From NCBI GenBank assembly GCA_012517235.1, contig JAAYVI010000017.1:1-64000 (forward strand): a stretch of 64,000 bases of DNA. The letters run 5' to 3'. The notes beneath the pieces are model-generated. The model did not search any database. It was given only the letters and a program-made list of their open reading frames with translations, and had not been told where the DNA came from. The position numbers and the translations under genes were made by a program. Positions 8,892 to 17,338 of the stretch are shown piece after piece. Numbering within the stretch: the stretch's first letter is position 1; each line of letters starts with the position of its first letter. The stretch comes from Elusimicrobiota bacterium. Lineage in GTDB: Bacteria > Elusimicrobiota > Elusimicrobia > Elusimicrobiales > UBA9959.

Positions 8892-8927
8892 GAAAAAACC
8901 GCCCTTCTTTTAAAAAGAAGAGCGGTT
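8892..8927 (-). terminator. Intrinsic terminator after tsf
   Basis: On the minus strand AACCGCTCTTCTTTTTAAAA is continued by GAAGGGCGGTTTTTTC. This is a near-perfect stem of about 11-12 pairs followed by a run of six T. It lies between the tsf stop and the pyrH ribosome-binding site, so it should end or attenuate rpsB-tsf transcription before pyrH-gmhA. Confidence 0.85.
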
Positions 8928-8946
8928 CGTTTTAATTTCATCAATT

Positions 8947-9798
8947 TTATTCTACGCCCACCATATAGCAGACGAATCTCTTTATGGAAAGAGAGCCGCC
9001 GAATTCCTGAGCCTTGACTTTTATGAGATCGGCTATCTTAACTTTCTGGTCTCTTATAAAAGCCTGTTCGTTAAGACAGCTTTCTTCGTAAAATTTCTTT
9101 ATTCTGCCTTCGAGCATCTTGGACAAAGCTACTTCGCTTTTGCCTTGAGCTTGAGGAGTGGCTTTATAAATCTCTTTTTCCTTTTCTATTACTTCGGCCG
9201 GAACGTCTTCTTTGTTAAGCCATTTGGGAGCCATGGCTACGCATTGCATGGCCAAATCTTTTGCCAGAGAAAGAACGGCCTCTTTCTTGGACGAATCTCC
9301 GGAAAAAGAAAGTTCAACCAAAGCGGCTTTTTTAAAATCGGTATGAACATAAGATCCCAAGACGGAATCCGAAGAAATATTTAATACGGTTCCTCGTCTT
9401 ATTATCATATTTTCGCCGGTTTTCATAGCCAGGTTTTGAAGCTTTTCCTTGGCCGATTCGCTTTCTGCGGGATTAGCCAAAGAAGCGTCGGTGAGCATGG
9501 AAGAAACCAAATCCTGAGCGAACTTTTTAACGTCGGGATTCTTGGCGACAAAATCGGTTTCGCAGTTTATCTCCGCTATGGCGCATTTATCGGCGGAAAA
9601 TTTAATTTCGACAAGGCCTTCTTTCATGGTTCTTCCGGCTCTTTTAGCCAAACCGGCTATTCCTTTCTTTCTGAGTATTTCTACGGCTTTGGCCATATCG
9701 CCTTCCGCTTCCTTTAAAGCGGCTTTACAGTCCATTATTCCGGCTCCTGTCTGATTTCTTAAAGACATCACTTGTTCGGTGCTTATCGCTGAAGACAT
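8947..9798 (-). CDS. tsf: Translation elongation factor Ts
   Basis: EF-Ts is the nucleotide-exchange factor for EF-Tu. The N-terminal UBA-like domain reads VMSLRNQTGAGIMDCKAALKEA (residues 10-31). The core motif CETDFVAKNPDVKKFA, which contacts EF-Tu, is present near residue 79. Length is 283 residues, within the family range. It follows rpsB closely with an AAGGAG site and is followed by an intrinsic terminator. Confidence 0.97.
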   Translation of the reverse strand: MSSAISTEQVMSLRNQTGAGIMDCKAALKEAEGDMAKAVEILRKKGIAGLAKRAGRTMKEGLVEIKFSADKCAIAEINCETDFVAKNPDVKKFAQDLVSSMLTDASLANPAESESAKEKLQNLAMKTGENMIIRRGTVLNISSDSVLGSYVHTDFKKAALVELSFSGDSSKKEAVLSLAKDLAMQCVAMAPKWLNKEDVPAEVIEKEKEIYKATPQAQGKSEVALSKMLEGRIKKFYEESCLNEQAFIRDQKVKIADLIKVKAQEFGGSLSIKRFVCYMVGVE

Positions 9799-9807
9799 AA
9801 ATTCTCC

Positions 9808-10617
9808 TTATTTATTTTCCGTTTCTACGGATTCGGGCTCGGCTTGCGGCACATCTTCGGTCTGAGGCTGCTGATTTTCTTCGGCCGCAGGCTCTTCGGT
9901 TTGTATTTGATTTTCTTGAGAAGGCTGAGCGTTCTTAAGCTCTCTCCCGGATATTACGGCATCGGCCATAACCGAGCAGAAAAGTCTTATGGATCTTGCC
10001 GCATCGTCGTTGCCGGGTATTACCCAGTCCACAACTTCCGGATCGGCGTTGGTATCGCATACCGCTACGGTTACTATTCCGAGTTTTTTTGCTTCCTTGA
10101 CGGCCAAAGCTTCTTCTACGGGATCGACTACGAACATAATATCGGGAATAACCTTCATTTCTCTTATTCCGGATAAAACCTTCAATATTTTATTTTTTTC
10201 TTTGCTGAGTCTCGAAACTTCTTTCTTGGCCATAACTTTAAAATAGCCTTTATTTTCGAGTTCTTCCAATTCTTCGAGCCTTCTTAGAGACTTTCTTATC
10301 GTGTCGAAATTGGTAAGAGTTCCGCCCAGCCATTTTTCATATACGCAAGGCACATTGGCTCTCTGCGCTTCTTCTTTTATTATTTCTTTGGCCTGTTTTT
10401 TGGTGCCTACGAAAAGAAAATTTTTGCCTTCCTTGGCGCACTGTTCCACAAAAGAATAAGCTTTTTTCAATTCCTTCAGGGTTTTCTGAAGATCCATTAT
10501 ATGTATTCCGTTTCTCTCTCCGAATATGAAACGAGACATTTTGGGATTCCATTTATAGGTTTGGTGACCGAAATGAACTCCGGCTTCAAGCATTGCTTTC
10601 ATCGATACGTTAAACAT
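9808..10617 (-). CDS. rpsB: 30S ribosomal protein S2
   Basis: S2 is the small-subunit protein that helps recruit S1. Conserved segments are [40 protein letters not shown] and [17 protein letters not shown]. The frame opens at 10719, but ATG at 10615-10617 ([10 protein letters not shown]) has GGAGG 9 bases upstream and falls just ahead of the conserved core. A second in-frame ATG five codons on (MKAMLEAG) is possible. The last 45 or so residues form a glutamine- and glutamate-rich tail that is not part of the conserved fold. Length is 269 residues. Confidence 0.96.
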   Translation of the reverse strand: MFNVSMKAMLEAGVHFGHQTYKWNPKMSRFIFGERNGIHIMDLQKTLKELKKAYSFVEQCAKEGKNFLFVGTKKQAKEIIKEEAQRANVPCVYEKWLGGTLTNFDTIRKSLRRLEELEELENKGYFKVMAKKEVSRLSKEKNKILKVLSGIREMKVIPDIMFVVDPVEEALAVKEAKKLGIVTVAVCDTNADPEVVDWVIPGNDDAARSIRLFCSVMADAVISGRELKNAQPSQENQIQTEEPAAEENQQPQTEDVPQAEPESVETENK

Positions 10618-10653
10618 TAGTCTTAGCCTCCGATAATACTTCCTTAATATGTT

Positions 10654-10676
10654 AAAAAAGGTCTTTTCAAAAGCCT
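10654..10676 (-). promoter_or_regulatory. Terminator-like hairpin in the rpsB leader
   Basis: Reading the minus strand, AGGCTTTTGAAAAGACCT folds as an imperfect hairpin with one bulged A and is followed by six T. It lies between the predicted rpsB promoter and its ribosome-binding site. S2 leaders are autoregulated in some bacteria; whether this hairpin attenuates transcription is inference, and the stem is weak. Confidence 0.4.
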
Positions 10677-10689
10677 CTTTATTAAGATA

Positions 10690-10719
10690 ATCATAGCATA
10701 TTGGCGGGCTTCTTGGCAA
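10690..10719 (-). promoter_or_regulatory. Promoter for rpsB-tsf
   Basis: On the minus strand TTGCCA (10714-10719) is followed by 18 bases and TATGAT (10690-10695). The start would be near 10683, giving a leader of about 65 bases. The site lies back to back with the nadE promoter in a 122-base divergent gap. Confidence 0.6.
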
Positions 10720-10731
10720 ATTTTATATAAT
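10701..10731 (+). promoter_or_regulatory. Promoter for nadE, probably leaderless
   Basis: A perfect TATAAT at 10726-10731 ends only 8 bases before the nadE ATG at 10740, with TTGGCG at 10701-10706 as a weak -35 at 19-base spacing. There is no purine-rich ribosome-binding site before the ATG. Transcription starting about 7 bases past the -10 would begin at or next to the start codon. Confidence 0.55.
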
Positions 10732-10739
10732 TCTAACTT

Positions 10740-12371
10740 ATGAAAGTGAAAGCCGTTCAGCTTAATTCAAAAATAGCGGACTTCGAAGGCAATTTCTCAA
10801 AAGCTTTAGGGTTTTACTTATCTAATAAAGAAAAATGCGATTTGACCGTCTTTCCCGAATTATCGGTTTGCGGCTATCCTCCTCTGGATCTGCTTGAAAA
10901 TCAATCTTTTATAAAAGCTTGCGAAAAAGCGGCTCTTAAATGGGCGGCAATGACTAAAGAAGGTCCGGCCTGCATATTCGGCTCTCCGATGCCTAATCCG
11001 GATAAAAAAGGAAAAAGGATATTAAATTGCGCCGTATTTGCGGAAAAAGGGAAAATAAAGAAAATAGTGGGAAAAACTTTATTGCCCACATACGATATTT
11101 TTGACGAAGCGAGATATTTTCAGCCCTGGCAAGGCAATAGAACGCTATTTTATAAAGGCAAAAAAATAGCAATAACCGTATGCGAAGATATTTGGGCGAA
11201 CACCGACCTTTTGCCTCACTGCGAACTTTATGAAAAAAATCCTCTTAAAGAATGCGCCGATTTGAAACCGGATTTGGTTGTTAATATCTCGGCCTCTCCT
11301 TTTCACAAGCATAAAGGCAATATCAGGAAAAAGATACTTTCCCAATTGTCAAAAAAATATTCGGTTAACTTGGCTTATGTAAATTGCTGCGGTGCAAACG
11401 ACGAACTTATATTTGACGGAGAAAGTCTTTTCTTTTCAAAAAAAGGAGAACTTCTGGCCGCCGGAGAGCCTTTTGAAGAGAATAGTTTTTTATGCGATTT
11501 TGATCGCGCAAATTTTCCGCTAAAAATACAAAGAGATTGTTCCGAAGATATTAAAAAAGCTTTGGTATGCGGAATAAGGGATTATTTTTATAAGCAAGGT
11601 TTCTCTAAGGCGGTTTTGGGATTAAGCGGAGGCATAGATTCCGCGGTAGTTGCTTGTTTGGCTGCCGAAGCTTTGGGCAAGGAAAATGTTTTGGGCGTTT
11701 TAATGCCTTCTCCCTACACCTCCCAAAGAAGCATAAAAGACGCTCTTCTTTTGGGAAGAAATCTGGGGATAAAAACGGAAATCAAAAAAATAAGCGGCAT
11801 ATACTCCTCTTTTATAAAAGAATTAGGATACGGAGATAGTAAAATAGACCTCGCAAAGCAAAATCTTCAATCAAGAATAAGAGGCGCCGTTCTTATGGCC
11901 TATTCCAATAGGAGCGGATATTTGGTTTTGACAACCGGAAACAAATCCGAAATAGCGATGGGATACTGTACGCTTTACGGAGATACGGCCGGCGCCATAG
12001 CTCCGATAGGAGATCTGTTAAAAACGGAAGTATACGAATTGGCGGAAATTATAAATAAAGACGCAAAATATATACCTCAATCGATAATATCGAGACCTCC
12101 GAGCGCGGAATTAAAACCGCGGCAAAAAGATCAAGACGATTTGCCTCCTTATAATTTATTGGACCGCATAATAAAATCTTACATGGAAGAAGGCTCCGAT
12201 TTAAAAGATTTCCAGTCAAATTTGAAAAGCTTTGCCGAAGAAATAATAAAAAGAATGGAAAACAACGAATATAAAAGAAAGCAGCTTCCTATGTGTCTTA
12301 AAATTTCTAAAAAATCTTTCGGAACCGGAAGAAAAATGCCTTCCGCCAAATCGTCTCCTCCATACCGATGA
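10740..12371 (+). CDS. nadE: Glutamine-dependent NAD+ synthetase
   Basis: Two-domain enzyme that amidates nicotinic acid adenine dinucleotide to NAD+ using ammonia released from glutamine. The N-terminal nitrilase-type glutaminase shows the catalytic triad: Glu40 in FPELSVCGYPPL, Lys112 in KTLLPTYDIFDEARYF and Cys148 in ITVCEDIW. The C-terminal ATP-pyrophosphatase domain begins near residue 290 with LGLSGGIDSAVVACLAAEAL and contains TGNKSEIAMGY. The length of 543 residues is normal for this two-domain form. It is followed by an outer-membrane protein gene through an ATGA overlap. Confidence 0.96.
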   Translation: MKVKAVQLNSKIADFEGNFSKALGFYLSNKEKCDLTVFPELSVCGYPPLDLLENQSFIKACEKAALKWAAMTKEGPACIFGSPMPNPDKKGKRILNCAVFAEKGKIKKIVGKTLLPTYDIFDEARYFQPWQGNRTLFYKGKKIAITVCEDIWANTDLLPHCELYEKNPLKECADLKPDLVVNISASPFHKHKGNIRKKILSQLSKKYSVNLAYVNCCGANDELIFDGESLFFSKKGELLAAGEPFEENSFLCDFDRANFPLKIQRDCSEDIKKALVCGIRDYFYKQGFSKAVLGLSGGIDSAVVACLAAEALGKENVLGVLMPSPYTSQRSIKDALLLGRNLGIKTEIKKISGIYSSFIKELGYGDSKIDLAKQNLQSRIRGAVLMAYSNRSGYLVLTTGNKSEIAMGYCTLYGDTAGAIAPIGDLLKTEVYELAEIINKDAKYIPQSIISRPPSAELKPRQKDQDDLPPYNLLDRIIKSYMEEGSDLKDFQSNLKSFAEEIIKRMENNEYKRKQLPMCLKISKKSFGTGRKMPSAKSSPPYR

Positions 12372-13642
12372 AAAAATTAATTTTTCTTTCCTTGATATTG
12401 GGATATTCCTATTGTTTTACGCAAGAAGATAAAGGTCAAGAAACTCCCGCGGTTAAAGTTCTTAAAAATAATTTTTTGACAAAAATTTCGGATAAACTTT
12501 CGTTCTCCGCCGGTCCCGCTCAAATTTTATCGATTCCCATATTTCAAAATAACAAAGATTTGGGCTCTTCTTACGGAGTAATGTCGGCGATTGTTTTTAA
12601 ATCTTCGGATAACGTAAATCCGATAAAAACCGTTCTGGCTCCTTCCTATGAAAAAAGCGAAAAATTGGGAGATTCTTTTTCTTACAGACATTACTTTTTC
12701 CCCGGGAAAGGAGAACTGGCGATGGCGAGATTTTCCAAGTCTCAAGGCCCTAAAAAAGAAGCCGTTTTTTGGTATTACGGAGAATCCGCATTGGGCAAAG
12801 ATAAATCTCTGGATTTTTTTGTATCCGACTCATGGGATCCCAAATATTCTTTTTACGGGTACGGCCCGAACAGCTCGGAAAAAGACGGGGAAAATTATGT
12901 TTTAGACTATAAAACGCTTCAATTATCTTTAAAATTTCCCATAGCCGGAAAAGTTAAAATAGAATACTCTCCTTCTTACTCTCAAAAGAAAATAAAAAAC
13001 GGCCCTTTCGGTTCCGACGAGCCTTTTTGGCAATCTTATCCGAACGAATATTCGCAATTATCGGAACAAAAAAAATTTTTTATCAATAAACTTTCGATAT
13101 TTATGGATACCACGGATCATCCTTTTCTGCCTAAGATAGGAAATTTTTTATCTTTTTCGGCGGCATTCTCCGCAAAACCTTATTCTTCTTATTCTTACGC
13201 TTTATACAAGGCCGAGGCTAAAAAGTATTACAAGCTATTTTCCGAAGATCAGGTAACGGCTTTAAGATACGAACTGCAGTGGATTTCGGGCAATAAAAAC
13301 ATACCTTTTTATCAAATGCCCGTTCTGGGGGAAAGTTCGGGACTAAGAGCGGCCGGAGAAGGAAGGTATTGCTCAAGAGCAAAATTTTTAGCTACCGTAG
13401 AACACAGAATGACGGTTTCAAAGTCGGCTTTTATGAAATTTTTAAGCGAATTGGAATTTACTCCTTTTTTGGATATGGGTACCGTAGCCGAAAATCCTAA
13501 GGATTTAAAAATAAACAAAATGATTTACGGGCCCGGGGCCGCTTTTAGACTCGTATTAAGACCGCATATAGCGGCTTCGGCAAATCTGGCGTTTTACAAA
13601 GAAGGATATAATTTTCTTATAAACGTAGGCTATCCGTTTTAA
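12368..13642 (+). CDS. Omp85-like outer-membrane beta-barrel protein without POTRA domains
   Basis: A 424-residue exported protein. Residues 1-18 (MKKLIFLSLILGYSYCFT) look like a signal peptide. The rest has alternating beta-strand composition and no long hydrophobic helix. The C-terminal part resembles the D15/BamA-TamA barrel: GESSGLRAAGEGRY, a strand with EHRM, FLDMGTV, YGPGAAFRL, and a terminal aromatic signature ending VGYPF. It is too short for BamA and I see no POTRA repeats, so it is probably a stand-alone Omp85-superfamily barrel of unknown substrate. It starts inside the nadE stop (ATGA), and its own stop abuts the glyS stop. Confidence 0.7.
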   Translation: MKKLIFLSLILGYSYCFTQEDKGQETPAVKVLKNNFLTKISDKLSFSAGPAQILSIPIFQNNKDLGSSYGVMSAIVFKSSDNVNPIKTVLAPSYEKSEKLGDSFSYRHYFFPGKGELAMARFSKSQGPKKEAVFWYYGESALGKDKSLDFFVSDSWDPKYSFYGYGPNSSEKDGENYVLDYKTLQLSLKFPIAGKVKIEYSPSYSQKKIKNGPFGSDEPFWQSYPNEYSQLSEQKKFFINKLSIFMDTTDHPFLPKIGNFLSFSAAFSAKPYSSYSYALYKAEAKKYYKLFSEDQVTALRYELQWISGNKNIPFYQMPVLGESSGLRAAGEGRYCSRAKFLATVEHRMTVSKSAFMKFLSELEFTPFLDMGTVAENPKDLKINKMIYGPGAAFRLVLRPHIAASANLAFYKEGYNFLINVGYPF

Positions 13643-15727
13643 TTATTGTTGAGTCAGCTGAGACAAATCGGCCAAATCGCCGAATATTTTTTTTACCGAA
13701 AATAAAAGCGCGGTTCTATTATCTCTGACTTGTTTATTTTCGCAGTTAACCATAACGCCCGCAAAGAAATTTTCCAAAGGAGATTTTAAAGAGGACGCCG
13801 TCTGCAAAGCTTTTTTATAATCTCCTTTTTCGGCAAATTCTTCGGATTTGGCGGAAATATCTTCCAAAGAATCGGCCAAAGTTCTTTCTTCTTCTTTTTC
13901 AAAAAGATCTCTGTTAAAGTGTCCCGTATTTTCTTTATCCTTTAGTATATTGTTAACTCTTTTATATAGAGAAGCCAATATTAAAACTTCCGGAGATTGA
14001 GATATTTCTTTTATCGCTTCCGCTCTTGCCAAAGCTTTGTTTAAATCCCCTTCTCTTAAAAATATTTCTTTTACCGCGGCCAAAGCCCCAGCGGGAATAT
14101 TTTTTGAGGAGTAGTTTTCAAGCCTTTGCCAGAAAAAATCCGCAAGTTTCGGCCAGCAGGAAATATTATTTTTAATTTCCTCGTTTTTATAAAGAGAAAG
14201 AGCGAAATAAACCGCGTCTTTTAAATTTATTTTTAATTTATTTTCCGCTATTATCCTCACCGCTCCGTAAGCGGCTCGTCTCAAGCCGTGAGGATCTTGA
14301 CTTCCGGTAGGAATAAGTCCCGCGGAAAAATCGCCGGCAAGAGTATCTATTCTCGAAGCCAACGACAGTATTGAACCTTCCAAAGAAGACGGTAAAGAAT
14401 CTTCGGCCGACAACGGCTTATAGAAATCCTTTAAAGCCAAAGCGCCTTTTTCGTCCAATCCCCATTCTTTGCCATAATACCCGCTCATTATTCCCTGAAG
14501 TTCCGGAAATTCTCTTACCACATTCGACGCCAAATCCAGATAAACGCATTGCGCGGCGGATCGAAGAATAGAAGAATCAAAACCTATTTTATCCGCTATC
14601 CATAAAGCCAGAGATTGCGTTCTTTCCTTTTTATCCGACATTGTTCCTAATTTTTCTTGAAAAAGTATTTTCGATATTTTTTCTTTTAAAACATCTTTGG
14701 AAGTTTTAATATCGTTTTCATAAAAAAATATCGCGTCTCTGCATCTCGCCTCAAAAACGCTTAAGAATCCTTCCTCCACATTTTTATTGCCTTTCGACAA
14801 ACCGTCTCTTACTCCTATAAAAAAAGGAGCCGGCTGAGAATTTTTATAACAGGGGAAAAATTTAAGCTGTTTTTTCATTACCAAAGAAAGAAGCTCCTGA
14901 GGAAGAGATAAAAATTCGTTAGAATATTTGACCGGAACGCAAGAAGGATATTCGGTCAAATAAGAGTTTTCTTCCACTAAAGCTTCGTCGAGATCGGGCG
15001 AAAGTTTCATAGCAGAACCCGCATTTTTTAAATCCTTTAATATTTTTTCTTTTCTTTCTTCTCCTTTGACTATTACCTGAGCTTTTTCCAAAGATTTGAA
15101 ATACGAATCGGCGGTTTTTACGGAAATTTTCTTAGAACCCAATGCGGCAAGTCCGAAAGTCGTTTTTCCCGCTTTAACTTGCGCCAACCGGAAAACTACG
15201 GGGGAAGAACCGTAAATAGCCAAAAAATTTCTTATCGGTCTGGCGAATCTTAATCTGCTTTCTTCCCAAACCATATTTTTAGGAAACTGAAGATTTTTCA
15301 CTATATGAACGCACAGATCGGAAAGTATTTTGGAAGCCGAAAGAGGGGGAAGTTTTCTTTCATAGCATAAGACTTCTCCCTTTTTTTCTATTACGGCGGT
15401 TTTAAGTTTATCGCAGGATATACCCAAAGAAGAAGCAAAACCCGAAGCCTGTTTGGTATAATTTCCCTTTTCGTCTTTAAGAAGTCTTGCGGGAGGACCG
15501 TAAAAAATTTCGCTTCTTTCCGCCGTTTTTTGAGGGATATTTTCGACAAATAAAACAAGTCTTCTATAAGTTCCGAAAACGGATATTTCTCCGTGCGGAA
15601 GATTTTTAGAAAGCAAAAAAGAAGCGGCGGTTTCTTTTATCTGAGAAAGAGCCGAAATTATAAATCTGGCGGGGATATTCTCCACATAAATTTCATAAAC
15701 AAAATTTTTATTTTTATTTTCTGTCAT
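13643..15727 (-). CDS. glyS: Glycyl-tRNA synthetase beta subunit
   Basis: Beta subunit of the heterotetrameric bacterial glycyl-tRNA synthetase; it binds tRNA. The 694-residue length is typical. Recognisable segments are FLLSKNLPHGEISVFGTYRR near the N-terminus, NMVWEESRLRFARPIRN, an HD-like core near FPELQGIMSGYYG, and GLIPTGSQDPHGLRRAAYG in the C-terminal half. The start overlaps the glyQ stop by four bases, so the two subunits are translationally coupled. The stop is directly adjacent to that of the convergent barrel gene, leaving no room for a terminator outside coding sequence. Confidence 0.96.
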   Translation of the reverse strand: MTENKNKNFVYEIYVENIPARFIISALSQIKETAASFLLSKNLPHGEISVFGTYRRLVLFVENIPQKTAERSEIFYGPPARLLKDEKGNYTKQASGFASSLGISCDKLKTAVIEKKGEVLCYERKLPPLSASKILSDLCVHIVKNLQFPKNMVWEESRLRFARPIRNFLAIYGSSPVVFRLAQVKAGKTTFGLAALGSKKISVKTADSYFKSLEKAQVIVKGEERKEKILKDLKNAGSAMKLSPDLDEALVEENSYLTEYPSCVPVKYSNEFLSLPQELLSLVMKKQLKFFPCYKNSQPAPFFIGVRDGLSKGNKNVEEGFLSVFEARCRDAIFFYENDIKTSKDVLKEKISKILFQEKLGTMSDKKERTQSLALWIADKIGFDSSILRSAAQCVYLDLASNVVREFPELQGIMSGYYGKEWGLDEKGALALKDFYKPLSAEDSLPSSLEGSILSLASRIDTLAGDFSAGLIPTGSQDPHGLRRAAYGAVRIIAENKLKINLKDAVYFALSLYKNEEIKNNISCWPKLADFFWQRLENYSSKNIPAGALAAVKEIFLREGDLNKALARAEAIKEISQSPEVLILASLYKRVNNILKDKENTGHFNRDLFEKEEERTLADSLEDISAKSEEFAEKGDYKKALQTASSLKSPLENFFAGVMVNCENKQVRDNRTALLFSVKKIFGDLADLSQLTQQ

Positions 15728-16590
15728 ATTTTTTCGCCTTTAAGAGCTGGTTCGCAGTCTTCCACATAAGCTTTCGCGCAAAGTCTGGCCATGCCTCTGA
15801 CTCTTTTTATCAAATTGGCTCTCTCGGAAACCGATATCGCGCCTCTGGCGTCAAGCAAATTAAAAGTATGAGAGGACTTTATGACAAAATCGTAAGCTGG
15901 ATAATACAACCCCTTAGAACAAAGCTTTTGAGTTTCTTTTTCGTAAAAATCAAAATCGCTTCTAAGCTTTTGAGTATCCGCTTCCTCAAAATTAAAAGCC
16001 GAAAATTGTTTTTCGGACTGTTTAAACAAATCTCCGTACGTAAGCTTTTCGTTCCATTTTATTTCAAACACATTTTTTTTCTTCTGAGAAAACATTGCGA
16101 GTCTTTCCAAACCGTAAGTTATTTCCGCCGTAATGGGATAAAGTTCGTAAGAAGCCATTTGCTGAAAATATGTAAACTGAGTAACCTCCATACCGTCCAG
16201 CCAAACTTCCCATCCTATGCCGCTGGCGCCGAGCGTGGGAGATTCCCAATCGTCTTCTATCCATCTAACGTCATGGCAGGAATAATCTATTCCTATCGCT
16301 TTAAGAGATTCCAAATAAATTTTCTGTATGTCTTTAAAAGGAGGTTTTATGATTACTTGATACTGATAATACTTTCCCAATCTGTTAGGATTTTCTCCGT
16401 ATCTTCCGTCCGCCGGTCTTCTGCACGGTTCGGCATAACAAACCATAGTCTCTCTGGAAGTAAGCGATCCGAAAAAAGTCGCCGTATTAAAAGTTCCGGC
16501 TCCTTTCTCCATATCGTAAGGCTGTATTACGGCGCATCCTTTTTTGGCCCAGTATGCGTCCAATTTAAGAATTATATCTTGAAAATTCAT
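15724..16590 (-). CDS. glyQ: Glycyl-tRNA synthetase alpha subunit
   Basis: Catalytic class II subunit of alpha2beta2 glycyl-tRNA synthetase. Conserved stretches are GCAVIQPYDMEKGAGTFNTATF, YAEPCRRPADGRYGENPNRL, DWESPTLGASGIGWEVWLDG and TYGLERLAMF. At 288 residues it is full length. ATG has a GGAG site 8 bases upstream, and a promoter with optimal spacing lies across the end of recO. The separate alpha and beta subunits exclude the single-chain eukaryote-type enzyme. Confidence 0.97.
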   Translation of the reverse strand: MNFQDIILKLDAYWAKKGCAVIQPYDMEKGAGTFNTATFFGSLTSRETMVCYAEPCRRPADGRYGENPNRLGKYYQYQVIIKPPFKDIQKIYLESLKAIGIDYSCHDVRWIEDDWESPTLGASGIGWEVWLDGMEVTQFTYFQQMASYELYPITAEITYGLERLAMFSQKKKNVFEIKWNEKLTYGDLFKQSEKQFSAFNFEEADTQKLRSDFDFYEKETQKLCSKGLYYPAYDFVIKSSHTFNLLDARGAISVSERANLIKRVRGMARLCAKAYVEDCEPALKGEKI

Positions 16591-16617
16591 TTGTTTCTCC
16601 GATAAGTTTTGCCGCCT

Positions 16618-16646
16618 ATTTTAAGACTATTGTTAAATTTTAACAA
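16618..16646 (-). promoter_or_regulatory. Promoter for glyQ-glyS
   Basis: On the minus strand TTGTTA (16641-16646) is followed by exactly 17 bases and TAAAAT (16618-16623). The -35 element lies inside the last codons of recO. The leader to glyQ would be about 20 bases and contains the GGAG ribosome-binding site. Confidence 0.6.
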
Positions 16647-17262
16647 ATTTGAGAGAATTAATCTCCCTTCCGGAATGCTCCCTTACCTTATCTATTACAT
16701 AAGATTCTATCAAATCGAAAGTCCTGGAGTCTTCTTTAAGTTCTTTAAGTCCGGAGAAATCGTCTTTATGAAGATTTTCCCAAATACTTTCGTCAAAGCC
16801 GAGGTTTGACTTTCTAAAACCGACCCCGCAATACTCCAAAAGCAAAAGAGAATACGATAATAGCAAAAAAGAATTTTTTTCTTCTTTTTCCAAGTACTCC
16901 AAAGCGTTTTTTAAAAGATTAAATTTTTCTTTGGCCGGCTGTCCCAGAGGAGTAAGATTCACCATAAGCTCGCAAATATAAAAAGCGTTTAGAATTTTTG
17001 TATTATTCGACCTTAGAGACGGGAAAACGCTTATTATCTTTCCGCCGGTACAAACCGGCAAAGCGGAACCGTTTTTGGCATAAAACCTAAAATCGCCCAT
17101 AACAAAAGTTTCGCTTAAAGGTCTCAATTTGGCTTTTTGCTTTCTTACGCTTTTAAAGCTTATTTCCAGTCTTCCGTAATTTTCGGTAAAAACGGTAACT
17201 ATTTTGTCGCTGTCTCTTAAAGGTCTTTGTCTTAAAACTATTCCTTTGTCGCAAAAATACAT
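16633..17262 (-). CDS. recO: DNA repair protein RecO
   Basis: RecO loads RecA onto SSB-coated DNA with RecR in the RecFOR pathway. The N-terminal OB-fold is recognisable (DKGIVLRQRPLRDSDKIVTV, then LRPLSETFVMGDF). It is followed by the helical region with the AFYICELMVNLTPLGQP segment typical of RecO. The 209-residue length is slightly short. I do not see the four-cysteine zinc motif found in many RecO proteins. ATG at 17262 has no close Shine-Dalgarno but sits 8 bases after TATAAA on the minus strand, suggesting a short or leaderless start. Confidence 0.88.
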   Translation of the reverse strand: MYFCDKGIVLRQRPLRDSDKIVTVFTENYGRLEISFKSVRKQKAKLRPLSETFVMGDFRFYAKNGSALPVCTGGKIISVFPSLRSNNTKILNAFYICELMVNLTPLGQPAKEKFNLLKNALEYLEKEEKNSFLLLSYSLLLLEYCGVGFRKSNLGFDESIWENLHKDDFSGLKELKEDSRTFDLIESYVIDKVREHSGREINSLKFVKI

Positions 17263-17338
17263 AAATATATTTTATAAAATACCTCCGCCGTTTTATAACG
17301 GCTGTAAAAAAATTTTCTTATTTTGTTTAATTATTAAG

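Noticed and set aside
15868-16605. 245-residue plus-strand ORF opposite glyQ
   Set aside because: Antisense shadow of a well-conserved gene. No ribosome-binding site or family similarity.
17286-17308. GCCGTTTTATAACGGC hairpin between recO and the SDR gene
   Set aside because: A clear six-pair stem, but it sits upstream of both divergent genes and has no proper T-run in either orientation. It could be a binding site, but nothing more can be supported.
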